A stretch of 64,000 nucleotides of DNA, from the NCBI RefSeq assembly GCF_900167255.1, contig NZ_FUYB01000004.1, positions 214,740 through 278,739 on the forward strand. The letters are read 5' to 3'. The translations under genes were made by a program, and so were the position numbers. The number at the start of each line of letters is the position of its first letter. Positions within the stretch are counted from its first letter, which is position 1. The notes beneath the pieces were generated by a model, which saw only the letters and a list, made by a program, of their open reading frames with translations, ran no database searches and had not been told where the DNA came from. Source of the DNA: Thiothrix eikelboomii (GTDB lineage Bacteria > Pseudomonadota > Gammaproteobacteria > Thiotrichales > Thiotrichaceae). Below are positions 48,984-59,200 of the stretch, piece after piece.

Positions 48984-50047
48984 AATATCAAACGGATGAC
49001 TTACGGATTATTGGTGTGGATGAATTAATTCCCCCGAAAGAGCTACATGCAGAATTTGCCTTAAATCAAGTAGCCAGTGAAACGGTCTATAAAGGCCGCC
49101 AACAAGCTCATGAAATCATTCATGGCCGTGATGACCGCTTATTAGTGGTGGTTGGTCCCTGTTCGATTCATGATGTGGAGGCTGCGCTGGAATACGCGAC
49201 ACGCCTTACTGAATTACGGAAGTCTTTGCAAAAAGATTTGCATATTGTGATGCGTGTTTATTTTGAAAAGCCGCGCACCAGTATCGGTTGGAAAGGTTTG
49301 ATCAATGATCCCAATTTAGATAATAGCTTCCAGATTAATAAGGGCTTACGGACTGCTCGTAAATTACTCTTAGATTTAGCGAATATGGGGCTACCAGCGG
49401 GGACTGAGTTTCTTGATTTGATTAGCCCACAATATGTCGCTGATTTAATTAGTTGGGGCGCGATTGGTGCACGCACAACTGAAAGCCAAGGTCATCGTGA
49501 ATTAGCCTCGGGGATTTCTTGCCCGATTGGTTTTAAGAATGGGACTTATGGCAATGTGAATATTGCGATTAATGCGATTGCAGCTGCTTTACGTCCACAT
49601 CATTTCTTGTCAGTGACCAAAGAAGGGAGTACGGCAATTTTTGCCACTCGTGGTAATGAGGATTGCCATGTGATTTTGCGAGGCGGCAAAGAGCCGAATT
49701 ATGATGCCAGCAATGTGGCAAAAGCTGTCGCAGAGTTGCACAAAGAGGGTTTACCTCCTTATTTGATGGTTGATTTTAGCCATGCCAATAGCTGTAAAGA
49801 TTATCGTCGCCAAGTCGAAGTGGCTGAGGATGTGGCGAGCCAATTAGCGGAGGGTCAGCGTGCGATTTGTGGGGTGATGATTGAAAGCCATTTAGTGGAA
49901 GGCAATCAAAAAGCAGATGGTAAGACCCGTGAAGAACTCGTGTATGGGCAAAGCATCACGGATGCTTGTATCAATTGGGAAACCACTGAGCGTGTCTTAA
50001 ATACTTTAGCGGAAGCAGTACGGGTGCGCCGTACTCGGAAACCATAG
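48980..50047 (+). CDS. aroG: 3-deoxy-7-phosphoheptulonate (DAHP) synthase, class I
   Basis: 355 residues. AroG/AroF/AroH type: [73 protein letters not shown] and [14 protein letters not shown]. First step of the shikimate pathway, condensing PEP and erythrose-4-phosphate. Which aromatic amino acid inhibits it cannot be told, so aroG is used in the generic sense. Inserted between hisG and hisD, with four-base overlap upstream and 9-bp spacing downstream. Confidence 0.95.
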   Translation: MKYQTDDLRIIGVDELIPPKELHAEFALNQVASETVYKGRQQAHEIIHGRDDRLLVVVGPCSIHDVEAALEYATRLTELRKSLQKDLHIVMRVYFEKPRTSIGWKGLINDPNLDNSFQINKGLRTARKLLLDLANMGLPAGTEFLDLISPQYVADLISWGAIGARTTESQGHRELASGISCPIGFKNGTYGNVNIAINAIAAALRPHHFLSVTKEGSTAIFATRGNEDCHVILRGGKEPNYDASNVAKAVAELHKEGLPPYLMVDFSHANSCKDYRRQVEVAEDVASQLAEGQRAICGVMIESHLVEGNQKADGKTREELVYGQSITDACINWETTERVLNTLAEAVRVRRTRKP

Positions 50048-50056
50048 GCTATCCTG

Positions 50057-51355
50057 ATGAAGATTCAGCAATTATCCACCCAAGATCAAAACTTCTGGCA
50101 ACAACTGGATGCTTTGTTGGCTTGGGACAGTGTATCCGATGAAGCTGTGTTTGCCACAGTCAATGAAATTATTAACCATGTACGCCGTCGAGGTGATGCG
50201 GCTGTCGTTGAATACACCCAGCGCTTTGATCGCCTGCAAGTCAGTTCTATGCAAGAGCTAGAAATTGCGCCAGAACGGCTACAGGTGGCTTTAGCTAATT
50301 TACCCAACGTGCAACGCACGGCTTTACAACAGGCAGCTGAGCGCATTCGCCGTTATGCCGAGCATCAAAAGCTTGAATCATGGTCTTATACCGAAGCGGA
50401 TGGCACTCTCCTTGGGCAGCAAGTAACGGCTTTAGATCGAGTCGGTTTATATGTACCGGGTGGAAAAGCGGCTTATCCTTCTTCGGTGTTAATGAATGCG
50501 ATTCCAGCGAAAGTCGCTGGCGTGCCTGAATTAATCATGGTCGTGCCAACGCCAGCTGGTGAGGTCAATGAATTGGTGCTGGCTGCGGCTGCGATTGCAG
50601 GTGTAGATCGGGTGTTTGCGATTGGTGGAGCACAAGCCGTCGCAGCTTTAGCCTATGGCACGGCCAGCATTCCTCAAGTTGATAAAATCGTCGGACCTGG
50701 GAATATTTATGTAGCCACGGCTAAACGAATGGTATTTGGTGCAGTCGGTATTGATATGATTGCCGGGCCTTCAGAAATTCTAGTCGTCTGTGACGGGCAA
50801 ACTGATCCTGATTGGATTGCGATGGATTTGTTCTCACAAGCCGAACATGATGAGGATGCTCAAGCTATTTTAGTTTCACCTGACGCCAGCTTTATTCAAG
50901 CAGTACAGGCGAGTATTGAAAAACTGCTGCCAACGATGCCGCGCCAAGCGATTATTACTCATTCGCTCAGCGCACGCGGGGCTTTGATTCAAGTGCAGGA
51001 CATGGACGAGGCTATCCAGTTAGCCAATTATATTGCGCCTGAGCACTTAGAATTATCCGTCGCTGATCCACAGGCTGTGCTGCCCGCGATCCGCCATGCA
51101 GGGGCTATCTTTATGGGGCGCTATACGGCGGAAGCTTTAGGTGATTATTGTGCGGGGCCTAATCACGTATTACCTACTTCACGGACTGCACGGTTCTCTA
51201 GCCCTTTGGGTGTCTATGATTTTCAGAAGCGTTCGTCTTTAATCAATTGCTCCGCTCACGCGGCCAGCGATTTAGGTAAGCTAGCTTCGGTACTCGCACG
51301 CGGTGAGGGTTTAATCGCACATGCGAACTCAGCAGAGTATCGTATTCAAAACTAA
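50057..51355 (+). CDS. hisD: Histidinol dehydrogenase
   Basis: 432 residues. [51 protein letters not shown], the Zn-binding Q/H of [13 protein letters not shown] and the catalytic region [10 protein letters not shown]. Oxidises L-histidinol to histidine in two steps with NAD. Follows hisG-aroG; hisC and hisB are not in the window, so the histidine pathway is split. Confidence 0.96.
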   Translation: MKIQQLSTQDQNFWQQLDALLAWDSVSDEAVFATVNEIINHVRRRGDAAVVEYTQRFDRLQVSSMQELEIAPERLQVALANLPNVQRTALQQAAERIRRYAEHQKLESWSYTEADGTLLGQQVTALDRVGLYVPGGKAAYPSSVLMNAIPAKVAGVPELIMVVPTPAGEVNELVLAAAAIAGVDRVFAIGGAQAVAALAYGTASIPQVDKIVGPGNIYVATAKRMVFGAVGIDMIAGPSEILVVCDGQTDPDWIAMDLFSQAEHDEDAQAILVSPDASFIQAVQASIEKLLPTMPRQAIITHSLSARGALIQVQDMDEAIQLANYIAPEHLELSVADPQAVLPAIRHAGAIFMGRYTAEALGDYCAGPNHVLPTSRTARFSSPLGVYDFQKRSSLINCSAHAASDLGKLASVLARGEGLIAHANSAEYRIQN

Positions 51356-51480
51356 AGCGATAAAACTGTGCACCTAGGCCATCGTTGCGGTTAAAATATA
51401 GACCTAGGGTGTAGTACTCCGTATTAGCAAGTGATTAGACGTTATTACAAGTTATTAATTGGTCAGGACTTTTATATACA

Positions 51481-52437
51481 ATGAACCCGGATTTTCTCGA
51501 CTTTGAGCAGCCGATCGCTGAATTACAGGCAAAAATCGAAGAGCTACGTTTTGTAGACGATACGCAGATCAATCTCAGCGAAGAAATCGCCAAGTTAGAA
51601 GAAAAAGCGCAAACCCTGACCCGCTCTATTTTCGCTAAACTGACACCTCGGCAAATTTCCCAATTAGCCCGCCATCCGAAACGGCCTTATACCCTCGATT
51701 TAGTTAAATATTTATTCACGGATTTTACTGAATTACACGGTGATCGTGCCTTTGCCGATGACAATGCAATTGTCGGGGGGATAGCCCGTTTTCGAGGTCA
51801 ATCGGTGATGGTGATCGGTCATCAAAAAGGCCGCGATACCACAGAAAATATTAAACGTAATTTTGGTATGCCTCGCCCTGAAGGTTATCGTAAAGCCTTA
51901 CGTTTGATGCACATGGCAGAAAAGTTTCAATTACCGATTATTACCTTCATTGATACACCGGGCGCTTATCCGGGGATTGGTGCAGAAGAACGGGGTCAGA
52001 GTGAGGCGATTGCCCGTAATTTGTATGAAATGTCCCATTTACGCACGCCAATTATTTGCACGGTAGTCGGGGAAGGTGGCTCAGGTGGAGCACTGGCTAT
52101 CGGTGTAGGGGATCGCGTGATGATGTTGCAATATGCCACTTATTCGGTGATTTCACCGGAGGGTTGTGCCTCGATTCTCTGGAAAAGTGCCGAGAAAGCC
52201 GCTGATGCCGCCGATGCAATGGGGATTACGGCGGATCGTTTGAAGTCTTTAGGCTTAATTGACCAAATCATTCCCGAGCCTTTAGGCGGTGCACATCGGA
52301 ATATGTCAGTGGCGGCTCAAGCCGTGGGTGAAGCCTTAGAAGTTAATCTACGTGAATTAAAATCCATGAACACCGATAAGCTACTCGAAAAGCGTTATCA
52401 GCGCCTATTAAGCTTCGGTCAATACGAAGAGGCTTAA
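51481..52437 (+). CDS. accA: Acetyl-CoA carboxylase carboxyltransferase alpha subunit
   Basis: 318 residues. [20 protein letters not shown] at the N-terminus, the crotonase-fold core [40 protein letters not shown] and [20 protein letters not shown]. With AccD forms the carboxyltransferase that makes malonyl-CoA. The stop overlaps the tilS ATG by one base, the usual accA-tilS pairing. Confidence 0.97.
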   Translation: MNPDFLDFEQPIAELQAKIEELRFVDDTQINLSEEIAKLEEKAQTLTRSIFAKLTPRQISQLARHPKRPYTLDLVKYLFTDFTELHGDRAFADDNAIVGGIARFRGQSVMVIGHQKGRDTTENIKRNFGMPRPEGYRKALRLMHMAEKFQLPIITFIDTPGAYPGIGAEERGQSEAIARNLYEMSHLRTPIICTVVGEGGSGGALAIGVGDRVMMLQYATYSVISPEGCASILWKSAEKAADAADAMGITADRLKSLGLIDQIIPEPLGGAHRNMSVAAQAVGEALEVNLRELKSMNTDKLLEKRYQRLLSFGQYEEA

Positions 52438-53711
52438 TGGTTCAGGATCGTATTCTTGCCTTTCTGAACGCAGAGCCTGCTAACACTTATTATTTAGCTT
52501 ATAGCGCGGGTCTAGATTCCCATGTGCTGTTGCATGCTTGTGCGGCAGTACAAGCGCAAGCTCCCAAGTCCTTCCATTTTCAAGCGCTTCATATTCATCA
52601 CGGTTTGCAAGCCAGTGCAGATGCTTGGGTGCAGCATGCTGAGCGAGTTTGTGCGGCTTTACAGTTACCCTTAAAGCTTATTTACTTAAATCTAAAACCA
52701 GCCACTGGTGAAAGTGTTGAGGCGGTAGCAAGGCAAGCCCGTTATCAAGCCTTGAGTGCCTGTTTGGGCAGGGATGATTTGTTATTAACCGCCCATCATC
52801 AGGATGATCAAGCGGAAACTTTTTTATTAAATGCTTTACGTGGGAGCGGGGGCATGGGTTTAGCGGCGATGCCTGCCGTCCGTGCTTTAGGCTTAGGCAA
52901 GCTCGGACGACCGTTATTAACCTGTAGTCGAGCGCAATTAGAGGCTTATGCTCAGCAATATCAGTTGCAAGCGGTGCAGGATCCTAGCAATGAGCAGACG
53001 CAGTTTGATCGTAATTATTTACGCCACGAGATTATGCCGCGCTTGCGCAACCGTTGGCCAGCCGTCGCGCAAACCTTAAGTCGAGCAGCCACTTGGCAAG
53101 CTGAGCAGCAGCAAGTCTTAGATGACTTATTAGCCGAGCAATTAGCACAAGTTAAGGGAGGTCAACCAACTACCCTCTCAGTGGCTGCCTTAATGACCCA
53201 AACAGTCGCTATGCAGAAAGCTTTAATCAGACACTGGTTACAGCAATTAGGGTTTGCAGCACCCTCCGCAAAAAAATTACAGCATATTTTAACAGATGTA
53301 CTCGCCGCCGCTCTTGATGCGAACCCTTGTGTGGCTTGGTTCGGTTGTGAGCTGCGGCGTTATCGGGATGATCTGTATGCTTTAGAGCCACTCAGCCCCC
53401 ATGATAATCAACAAAGCATCGTTTGGGCGGATTTAGAGCAAGATTTAGTTTTAACGACACTCAAACGCTGCTTAAGCAGCCAAAGTTTACCCCCTCGTTT
53501 TAAGCTGATGGCCGCAAACTCACAACAACCCGTGACTGTGCGTTTTCGCCAAGGGGGGGAGCGAGTGCAGGGTACACAGGGTTCGCATTTAGCATTAAAA
53601 ACTTTATTCCAAGCAGCCGGTATCCCCCCGTGGGAGCGAGAACGTATCCCGCTGATCTATTTAGGGGATGAATTACAGGTGGTGTTTGGTGTTTATCCTA
53701 AAGAGGTTTAG
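52437..53711 (+). CDS. tilS: tRNA(Ile)-lysidine synthase
   Basis: 424 residues. N-terminal PP-loop ATPase (YYLAYSAGLDSHVLLHACAA), LTAHHQDDQAETFLLNALRG, RPLLTCSRAQLEAYAQQ, ...DRNYLRHEIMPRLRNRWP and the C-terminal TilS domains (VTVRFRQGGERVQG). Converts C34 of tRNA-Ile(CAU) to lysidine, allowing AUA decoding. The nucleotide motif is SAGLDS instead of the usual SGGxDS. Start ATG overlaps the accA stop (TAATG). Confidence 0.94.
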   Translation: MVQDRILAFLNAEPANTYYLAYSAGLDSHVLLHACAAVQAQAPKSFHFQALHIHHGLQASADAWVQHAERVCAALQLPLKLIYLNLKPATGESVEAVARQARYQALSACLGRDDLLLTAHHQDDQAETFLLNALRGSGGMGLAAMPAVRALGLGKLGRPLLTCSRAQLEAYAQQYQLQAVQDPSNEQTQFDRNYLRHEIMPRLRNRWPAVAQTLSRAATWQAEQQQVLDDLLAEQLAQVKGGQPTTLSVAALMTQTVAMQKALIRHWLQQLGFAAPSAKKLQHILTDVLAAALDANPCVAWFGCELRRYRDDLYALEPLSPHDNQQSIVWADLEQDLVLTTLKRCLSSQSLPPRFKLMAANSQQPVTVRFRQGGERVQGTQGSHLALKTLFQAAGIPPWERERIPLIYLGDELQVVFGVYPKEV

Positions 53712-54550
53712 TCCGCCCCGCGTGCAATTGGGCGCTTTGGATCACGAATCCATTCACTCCACGAACCCACATATAAGCCTGAACCACTTAAACCCGCTAT
53801 CTCCATCGCTAACACATTATGACAAGCACTAACACCTGAGCCACACAGGTGAACAATCTGCTCAGGGGGCAAACCCGCTAATTGGACTGACCATTCCTGC
53901 TGAAGTTGCTCGGCAGTTTTGAAGCGGCCTTGGCTTAAATTATCGGTTAACGGCCTATTTTTAGCCCCCGGAATATGTCCGGCAATCGGGTCAATCGGTT
54001 CTAGTTCACCCCGAAAGCGTTCTGCACTGCGCGCATCTATTAATTGATAGTGATGGGCTTGGCTTAATTGCGCAGTGGTTAGGACATAATCAGGATGTAG
54101 TTTGAGTTTAAAATTACCACTGAACTCAGGCTGACTGGGTGGGTGTTGCTCTAAACGACCACCTTGTTCTAGCCAAGCCGGTAGACCACCATCTAAGACC
54201 GCTATTGCCTGATGTCCAAGCCAACGCAACAGCCACCAAGTGCGTGCCGCAAAAGCACCACTAATATCATCATAAACAAATACTTGTGTATGTTCATTCA
54301 GTCCATAAGCTGCTAGTTTAGTCGCTAGCTGTTGTGGATCAGGTAGGGGATGTCGCCCAGTGGTTGGTGTCATCGGCGAGGAGAGATCATGATCGAGATG
54401 CAAATAAAATGCACCGGGAATATGACCTGCTTGATAAGCCCGTTTTCCGGCTTCGGGATCAGCTAAATTAAATCGGCAATCAAAAATAATCTGATCTTTT
54501 TGCCCTAGTCTTGCGACTAAGGTTTGAGTATTAATTAGGGTGTTATACAT
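53708..54550 (-). CDS. sseA: 3-mercaptopyruvate sulfurtransferase-like rhodanese
   Basis: 280 residues. Two rhodanese domains; the C-terminal active-site loop is LCGSGVSACHNVLAM, where CGSGxxA is the mercaptopyruvate-type rather than the thiosulfate-type (CRKGxT) loop. The N-terminal domain begins with IFDCRFNLADPEAGKRAYQA and contains GHIPGAFYLHLDHDLSSPM. Transfers sulfur from 3-mercaptopyruvate to thiol acceptors. Convergent with tilS with a 4-bp overlap of the stops. Confidence 0.9.
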   Translation of the reverse strand: MYNTLINTQTLVARLGQKDQIIFDCRFNLADPEAGKRAYQAGHIPGAFYLHLDHDLSSPMTPTTGRHPLPDPQQLATKLAAYGLNEHTQVFVYDDISGAFAARTWWLLRWLGHQAIAVLDGGLPAWLEQGGRLEQHPPSQPEFSGNFKLKLHPDYVLTTAQLSQAHHYQLIDARSAERFRGELEPIDPIAGHIPGAKNRPLTDNLSQGRFKTAEQLQQEWSVQLAGLPPEQIVHLCGSGVSACHNVLAMEIAGLSGSGLYVGSWSEWIRDPKRPIARGAD

Positions 54551-54702
54551 AGGGTTGCTAAGTCTGGGCTAATCAAGGTTTCTTCAAGAGACTTGTTATC
54601 ATAGCGCTAAACGGCTGCTCTGTTATTAAACTTTTTATAGTGTTTATTTAACTGCACTATAATTTTAATCAGTTCTTTTGTGTAATCTATCAAGGAATAG
54701 CG

Positions 54703-56145
54703 ATGAGTGAAAAACGTTCGTGTTGTTGTGGAGCATTGCCAGCCGTAGGGTGGTGGCTACTCACTGTGTTGGGTTTAGCTCTGCTGTTTTGGTTAATGGT
54801 TGCCTCACGCCAAAATTCAGTAGAAACTGACCTAACAGCCAGAGCCACGGACGGTTTAAAGGCGGCTTCTTTAGATGCAGTCCAAGTCAATCTGGGGCAG
54901 CGCGGGCGCGATGCACAGTTAACGGGTCAATTAGCGAGTGATGCTGAGCGCGAGCAAGCCGTAAAATTAGTAGAGGCTACTTATGGTGTGCGGGTCGTGG
55001 ATAATGCGATTGAAGTCATAGCCCCAGTCGCTGCAGCGACCACGGTGACAACGGCACCGGCACTCGCTCCCCCTGCAGAAGCCACAGCCACTACAACTGC
55101 ACCTACAACAGAGTCTACAGCAGCTGCGTCTACAACCACTGCAGCACCATCATCTACAGCAGCTGCGTCTACAACCACTGCAGCACCAGCATCTACAGCA
55201 GCTGCGTCCACAACCACTGCAGCACCAGCATCTACAGCAGCTGCGTCTACAACCACTGCAGCACCAGCATCTACAGCGACTGCCGCTCCTCGCTTTGCTC
55301 TACTACCACAAGCGGGGCAATGGGTGCTGCAAGGGGCTTTAAGTTCTCAAGCTGAAGTGAATCAAGCGGTAGCGAGCGCTGAGCAAATCTATGGGGCGGG
55401 TAATGTCATTAACCAATTAACTGTGGAGTCTGTTGCTCCGGCAGCTTGGTTAGCATCCTTAAGTGGCTTAAAAGAAGTATTGATGGGGATTGAGCAAGCA
55501 GGTCTGAAGTTTGCGGATAATACCTTCACTTTAATCGGCAGCGTTGGCTCAGAGCAAGCTAAAGCCGATGTGTTAGCTAAAGTCCAACAAGTGCTTGGGG
55601 TTAATCAGCTCGACAATCAACTCACCGTGAAACTCGCTGCACTGACAGTCACTCCCACGCCTACGGCTGAGCCTGCTGCACCTGCGCCGGTATCTGCCTC
55701 GACTGTAACGGCGGCTAGTCCAACTAGTCCAACCACTCCCGCTGCGGTTGCTTTAACTACAGAGCAACAGTCTTGCCAAGATCAAATCAATACTGTGATG
55801 ACGGGTAAAGAGGTTTTATTTGAAACTAATCAAGCTAGGATCAAACAAGCCAGCCTCAGTCTACTGAATGACATAGCTAAAATTGTGAATCAATGTAAGG
55901 TCGTCTTAGCAGATAAATTAATTCGTGTGGGTGGACATACCGACAATATTGGCGAAGACGCCTATAATCAAAACTTGAGCCAAGAACGTGCGGATGCGGT
56001 AAAAGCTTATCTCAACCAACAAGGCTTGGATCTTGGCTTATTACAAGGTATTGGCTATGGTGAAACTCAGCCGTTAGCAAGCAATGACACTGAACAAGGG
56101 CGAGCGCAAAACCGTCGTATTTCCTTTGATATTATTCAAAAGTGA
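54703..56145 (+). CDS. OmpA-family envelope protein with BON-like domains and a Thr/Ala repeat linker
   Basis: 480 residues. An N-terminal membrane anchor (about 15-37, WWLLTVLGLALLFWLMV) preceded by CCCG, a BON-like domain (about 50-105), a Thr/Ala/Pro low-complexity linker (about 110-200) made of 13-residue repeats, and a second BON-like region (about 205-325). The C-terminal OmpA-like peptidoglycan-binding domain has GHTDNIGEDAYNQNLSQERA, with the conserved D and R for diaminopimelate binding. It probably tethers the inner membrane to peptidoglycan. First gene of a three-gene set with the micropeptide and the 1021-residue protein. Confidence 0.82.
   Translation: MSEKRSCCCGALPAVGWWLLTVLGLALLFWLMVASRQNSVETDLTARATDGLKAASLDAVQVNLGQRGRDAQLTGQLASDAEREQAVKLVEATYGVRVVDNAIEVIAPVAAATTVTTAPALAPPAEATATTTAPTTESTAAASTTTAAPSSTAAASTTTAAPASTAAASTTTAAPASTAAASTTTAAPASTATAAPRFALLPQAGQWVLQGALSSQAEVNQAVASAEQIYGAGNVINQLTVESVAPAAWLASLSGLKEVLMGIEQAGLKFADNTFTLIGSVGSEQAKADVLAKVQQVLGVNQLDNQLTVKLAALTVTPTPTAEPAAPAPVSASTVTAASPTSPTTPAAVALTTEQQSCQDQINTVMTGKEVLFETNQARIKQASLSLLNDIAKIVNQCKVVLADKLIRVGGHTDNIGEDAYNQNLSQERADAVKAYLNQQGLDLGLLQGIGYGETQPLASNDTEQGRAQNRRISFDIIQK
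55114..55280 (+). repeat. 39-bp tandem repeats in the OmpA/BON gene
   Basis: Starts of the tctacagcagctgcgtct unit at 55114, 55153, 55192, 55231 and 55270 give a 39-bp period, four full copies plus a partial one. Each encodes STAAASTTTAAPA (13 residues). Copies differ by single bases. In-frame slippage would lengthen or shorten the linker between the envelope domains. Confidence 0.9.
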
Positions 56146-56154
56146 GGCCTTCCC

Positions 56155-56253
56155 ATGATGTATCTGTTTTCTAAATTGTTTACTTGGTTGCTGCTTACCT
56201 TCATTTTTGGCCTAGTGATGGGTTGGTTCTCGCGTTCAGGTAAAGGAGAGTAA
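56155..56253 (+). CDS. 32-residue single-pass membrane micropeptide
   Basis: MMYLFSKLFTWLLLTFIFGL with a hydrophobic core to about residue 22, then the polar tail VMGWFSRSGKGE. It lies nine bases after the OmpA/BON stop and two bases before the next ATG. The frame's end supplies the next gene's Shine-Dalgarno (GGAGAGTAAGG). Too short for database-style calling, but the tight spacing on both sides and the single strong membrane helix support a real gene. Its C-terminal layout resembles the anchor of the following protein (WLLAAFLLGYGLARWFKGR). Confidence 0.65.
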   Translation: MMYLFSKLFTWLLLTFIFGLVMGWFSRSGKGE

Positions 56254-56255
56254 GG

Positions 56256-59200
56256 ATGACTATGTTCTTAATTCAGTCATTATTATGGCTACTCGCAGCT
56301 TTTTTATTGGGTTATGGCCTCGCTCGTTGGTTCAAAGGGCGCGTTTGTAAGCGCAAGCCCAGTGAGCCACACACTCGATTGGATAAGGAAACCTCGCAGC
56401 TACGGGTTCCAGTCACCACGGCAGCAATCGCTACCGGTACAGCTGCTGCCGCCAGTTTAGCGACTAATCGTGAGTCAGCCCCTAAGCCAGCTCCAGCTCC
56501 AGTACAAGCACCGACTAAGCCAGTTGAGCTGAATAAGCCTGTACCTGTGGTCACAGCATCCGCACCCCTAGTAGAGGGTCGAACTCCTTCAGTCCCTACG
56601 GATAAGTCGGTTAAGGTTGTTGCAGAGAGTACTGCAGCGCTTGAGCTGCCTAAAGCTGAAGCTAATTTACCCAAGGTCGAGGTTAAAGCTGAGACTGAAC
56701 TGTCTAAAGTTGATTTACCTAAAGTCGATCTAACCAACAGTGTTGAGCTTAAAACTGAGACTGAACTACCTAAAGTTGATTTACCTAAAGTCGATCTAAC
56801 CAACAGTGTTGAGCTTAAAACTGAGACTGAGCTATCTGAGGCCGATCTAGCAAATGTTGAAGTCAAAGATATTAAAACAGGTGTGGTCGGCTTAGGCTCA
56901 GCGGCTTTGGCAGTCGCTGCGGTGAAATTAAATGCCCCCGATGGTGAGGTCGATCTGACTGTGACGGAGTTAATCAAACCACCCGACAGTGAGCTTGACC
57001 TAAAAACCTTGCAGATGAATCTGCCTACCTCCAATGCGGATTTATCAGCCGCTGAATGGCATAACCAAACAGCCAGTGTGGATGTGGTTGCTGTCAATGT
57101 GCCGCAGGTAACTGTGGATTCACCCGATCTTCCCGATCTTAACTTACCGCCGGTCGATGTAGGTTTGGCGGCTGCAAATCTCCAGACACCCGAAGGTAAA
57201 GCCGATCTGACGGCTTTACGGGTTGATCTCCCTGATGCTCCCCTCCATGTGCCGACTGCAGGCATTGACTTAGAGCATGCCAAGCTCAGTGCTGGTTTAG
57301 TTGAGCTGAATACACCGGAGGGTTTATATACTCTAGAAGGTGCACAGGTAGAAGCGCTAGATCATCCAGAGGGTGCAGTGGCTATCCGCTTAACTAAGCC
57401 AGATGGTGATGTGCAATTGGCTGCTTTTGCGACCGATCCAAGCGGCAAAGCGAGTTTAGCAGCGGCTGATAGCAAGAACGGTCTTGAATTACAAACCTTT
57501 GAATTAGGTTATTTGCAATCAGGCTTAGTGAATCAAGAGTGGTTGGCTAGTTTAAAAGCGGCTGCTGTAGCACAAGGTAATACGATTTTAGCAGGGGCTG
57601 CAGATCAGGCATTGACGCAAACCACGGCGTTAACCAGTACTGAAATTGGTTCTTTAGGTGCAGGCCTTAATCCTCAGTGGTTGGATGCTTTGAAAACAGC
57701 GGCGCTAAGTGCGGGTTTAGGCAGTGTCGTGGCTAAAGCAGGTAGTGTAGTCGCTGATACACCTAAAGCGGTGGATGAGTCTGATTTGATTGAACGCGCT
57801 AAAACAGTCGCTGTTGAATTAGAGCGGGCTAATGATTTGCTGAATGTTGAAATCGGCACAACGGGGCAGGGGTTAAACCCCGATTTCCTCGGTAGCTTGA
57901 AAACTGCCAGTGCTGTGACTGATACGAGTTCAACTAGTCCGAGTTCAACAGCGGCTACGACTCAGGTCAGTGCAGTCAGTGAGACCTCTCCCCATCTCAC
58001 TGTAGCTGATGTGATGCTCTCTACAGCGGCAGATACTTTAGCGAATCAACCCAAGCCAGTGGATGAGTCTGACTTGATTGAGTCAGATAAAAATTTAGCA
58101 GAGGCAGTGCTCAATCCAACGGGACTGACAGCGACTGAAGTCAGCAGTTTACAGCAAGCTACCAACGGCGATGCCTTAACGGGCTTAACCTTGGCAGCCG
58201 CTAGTGCGGGTACGGTAGCTGCGGTGCAAGCCAATCTAGCCTCCGGTACACAACCGATGATTGTGGATGAGTCCGATGCGATTGAAGCGATTAAATTAGC
58301 TTGGGATGGTGAGCTTAGCCTTGCCGAGTTAAGTGCCTTAGAACACAGCTTGATGTTGCGTCCGGGTGAATCAGGACGTTTGGGCTTGGTTACTTGCTCA
58401 GTTCCTAGTGCAAATTGTGTCGCTTTAGGCGGTTTAGAGGGCGACCTGCATGCAGGAAGCGCCATGCGTTCGAAGTTGTTTGATATGGCTGTTACGCAGC
58501 AACCTGATGGCAATTATGTGTTTGCTACGCTGGCGAAGTGGTTGCCGGGCTGGGCGAAGTCCAGTGACTTATCGGCAGGGGTGACTAAGGATCTGTCTGC
58601 GCCAGCCGAGGATTTGATTTGTTTAGTTTGGGATCAAGAGCCGAGCGCGGTGGATTATGCGGCTGGTTATGAGCTGATTTTACGTGAGGGGCAATACGGC
58701 GATTTAGGCTTAGTGTCTTGCGCGGTGCCTGCGACGGGTGTCGTGAGTTTAGGCGGGATTGAGGGTGCTGTAGCTGAGGGGCAAACTGCTGTCTCTAAAT
58801 TGTATGGGATCTTAATAGAGCGTGTAGGGGAGGTGTATACCTTCAAGCAATTCTCTAAGCCCAATACGAGCCGCTCTGAGGGTGCTGAGGATACTAACGC
58901 TAACGGTATAGAGAGCAATAAGGTAAATGAAACCTTGCCCCTAACTACCTCAGCCCCTATTGAAATGCTCGAGCCGGATCTAGCGTGGAGTGATGATCAA
59001 GTTCGCCGGGGGGTACAGCATTTGATTGCCACTAGCCAAGATCGGCGTGGTTCTAAGTTGGTTAGCCAATTATGGGATGCGGATAGTGGGTATGACTGCG
59101 GCCTGATTGAAGGTGAAGAAAGCCTAGTCCTCAAACCGGGTTTATATGGCAAACTCGGTTCGATTCATTGTGGTGTAACTAAACCCGGACGGGTCGTGGT

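Noticed and set aside
54981..55256. Minus-strand frame of repeated VVVDAAAVDAGAA
   Set aside because: It is the antisense reading of the 39-bp repeats in the OmpA/BON gene.
55114..55280. Regular 39-bp repeats considered as a CRISPR array
   Set aside because: Repeats are directly contiguous without spacers and stay in frame with the protein.
56312..58918. Ser/Thr-rich minus-strand frames opposite the 1021-residue gene
   Set aside because: Antisense shadows; the plus-strand frame has an anchor, ribosome binding site and repeats.
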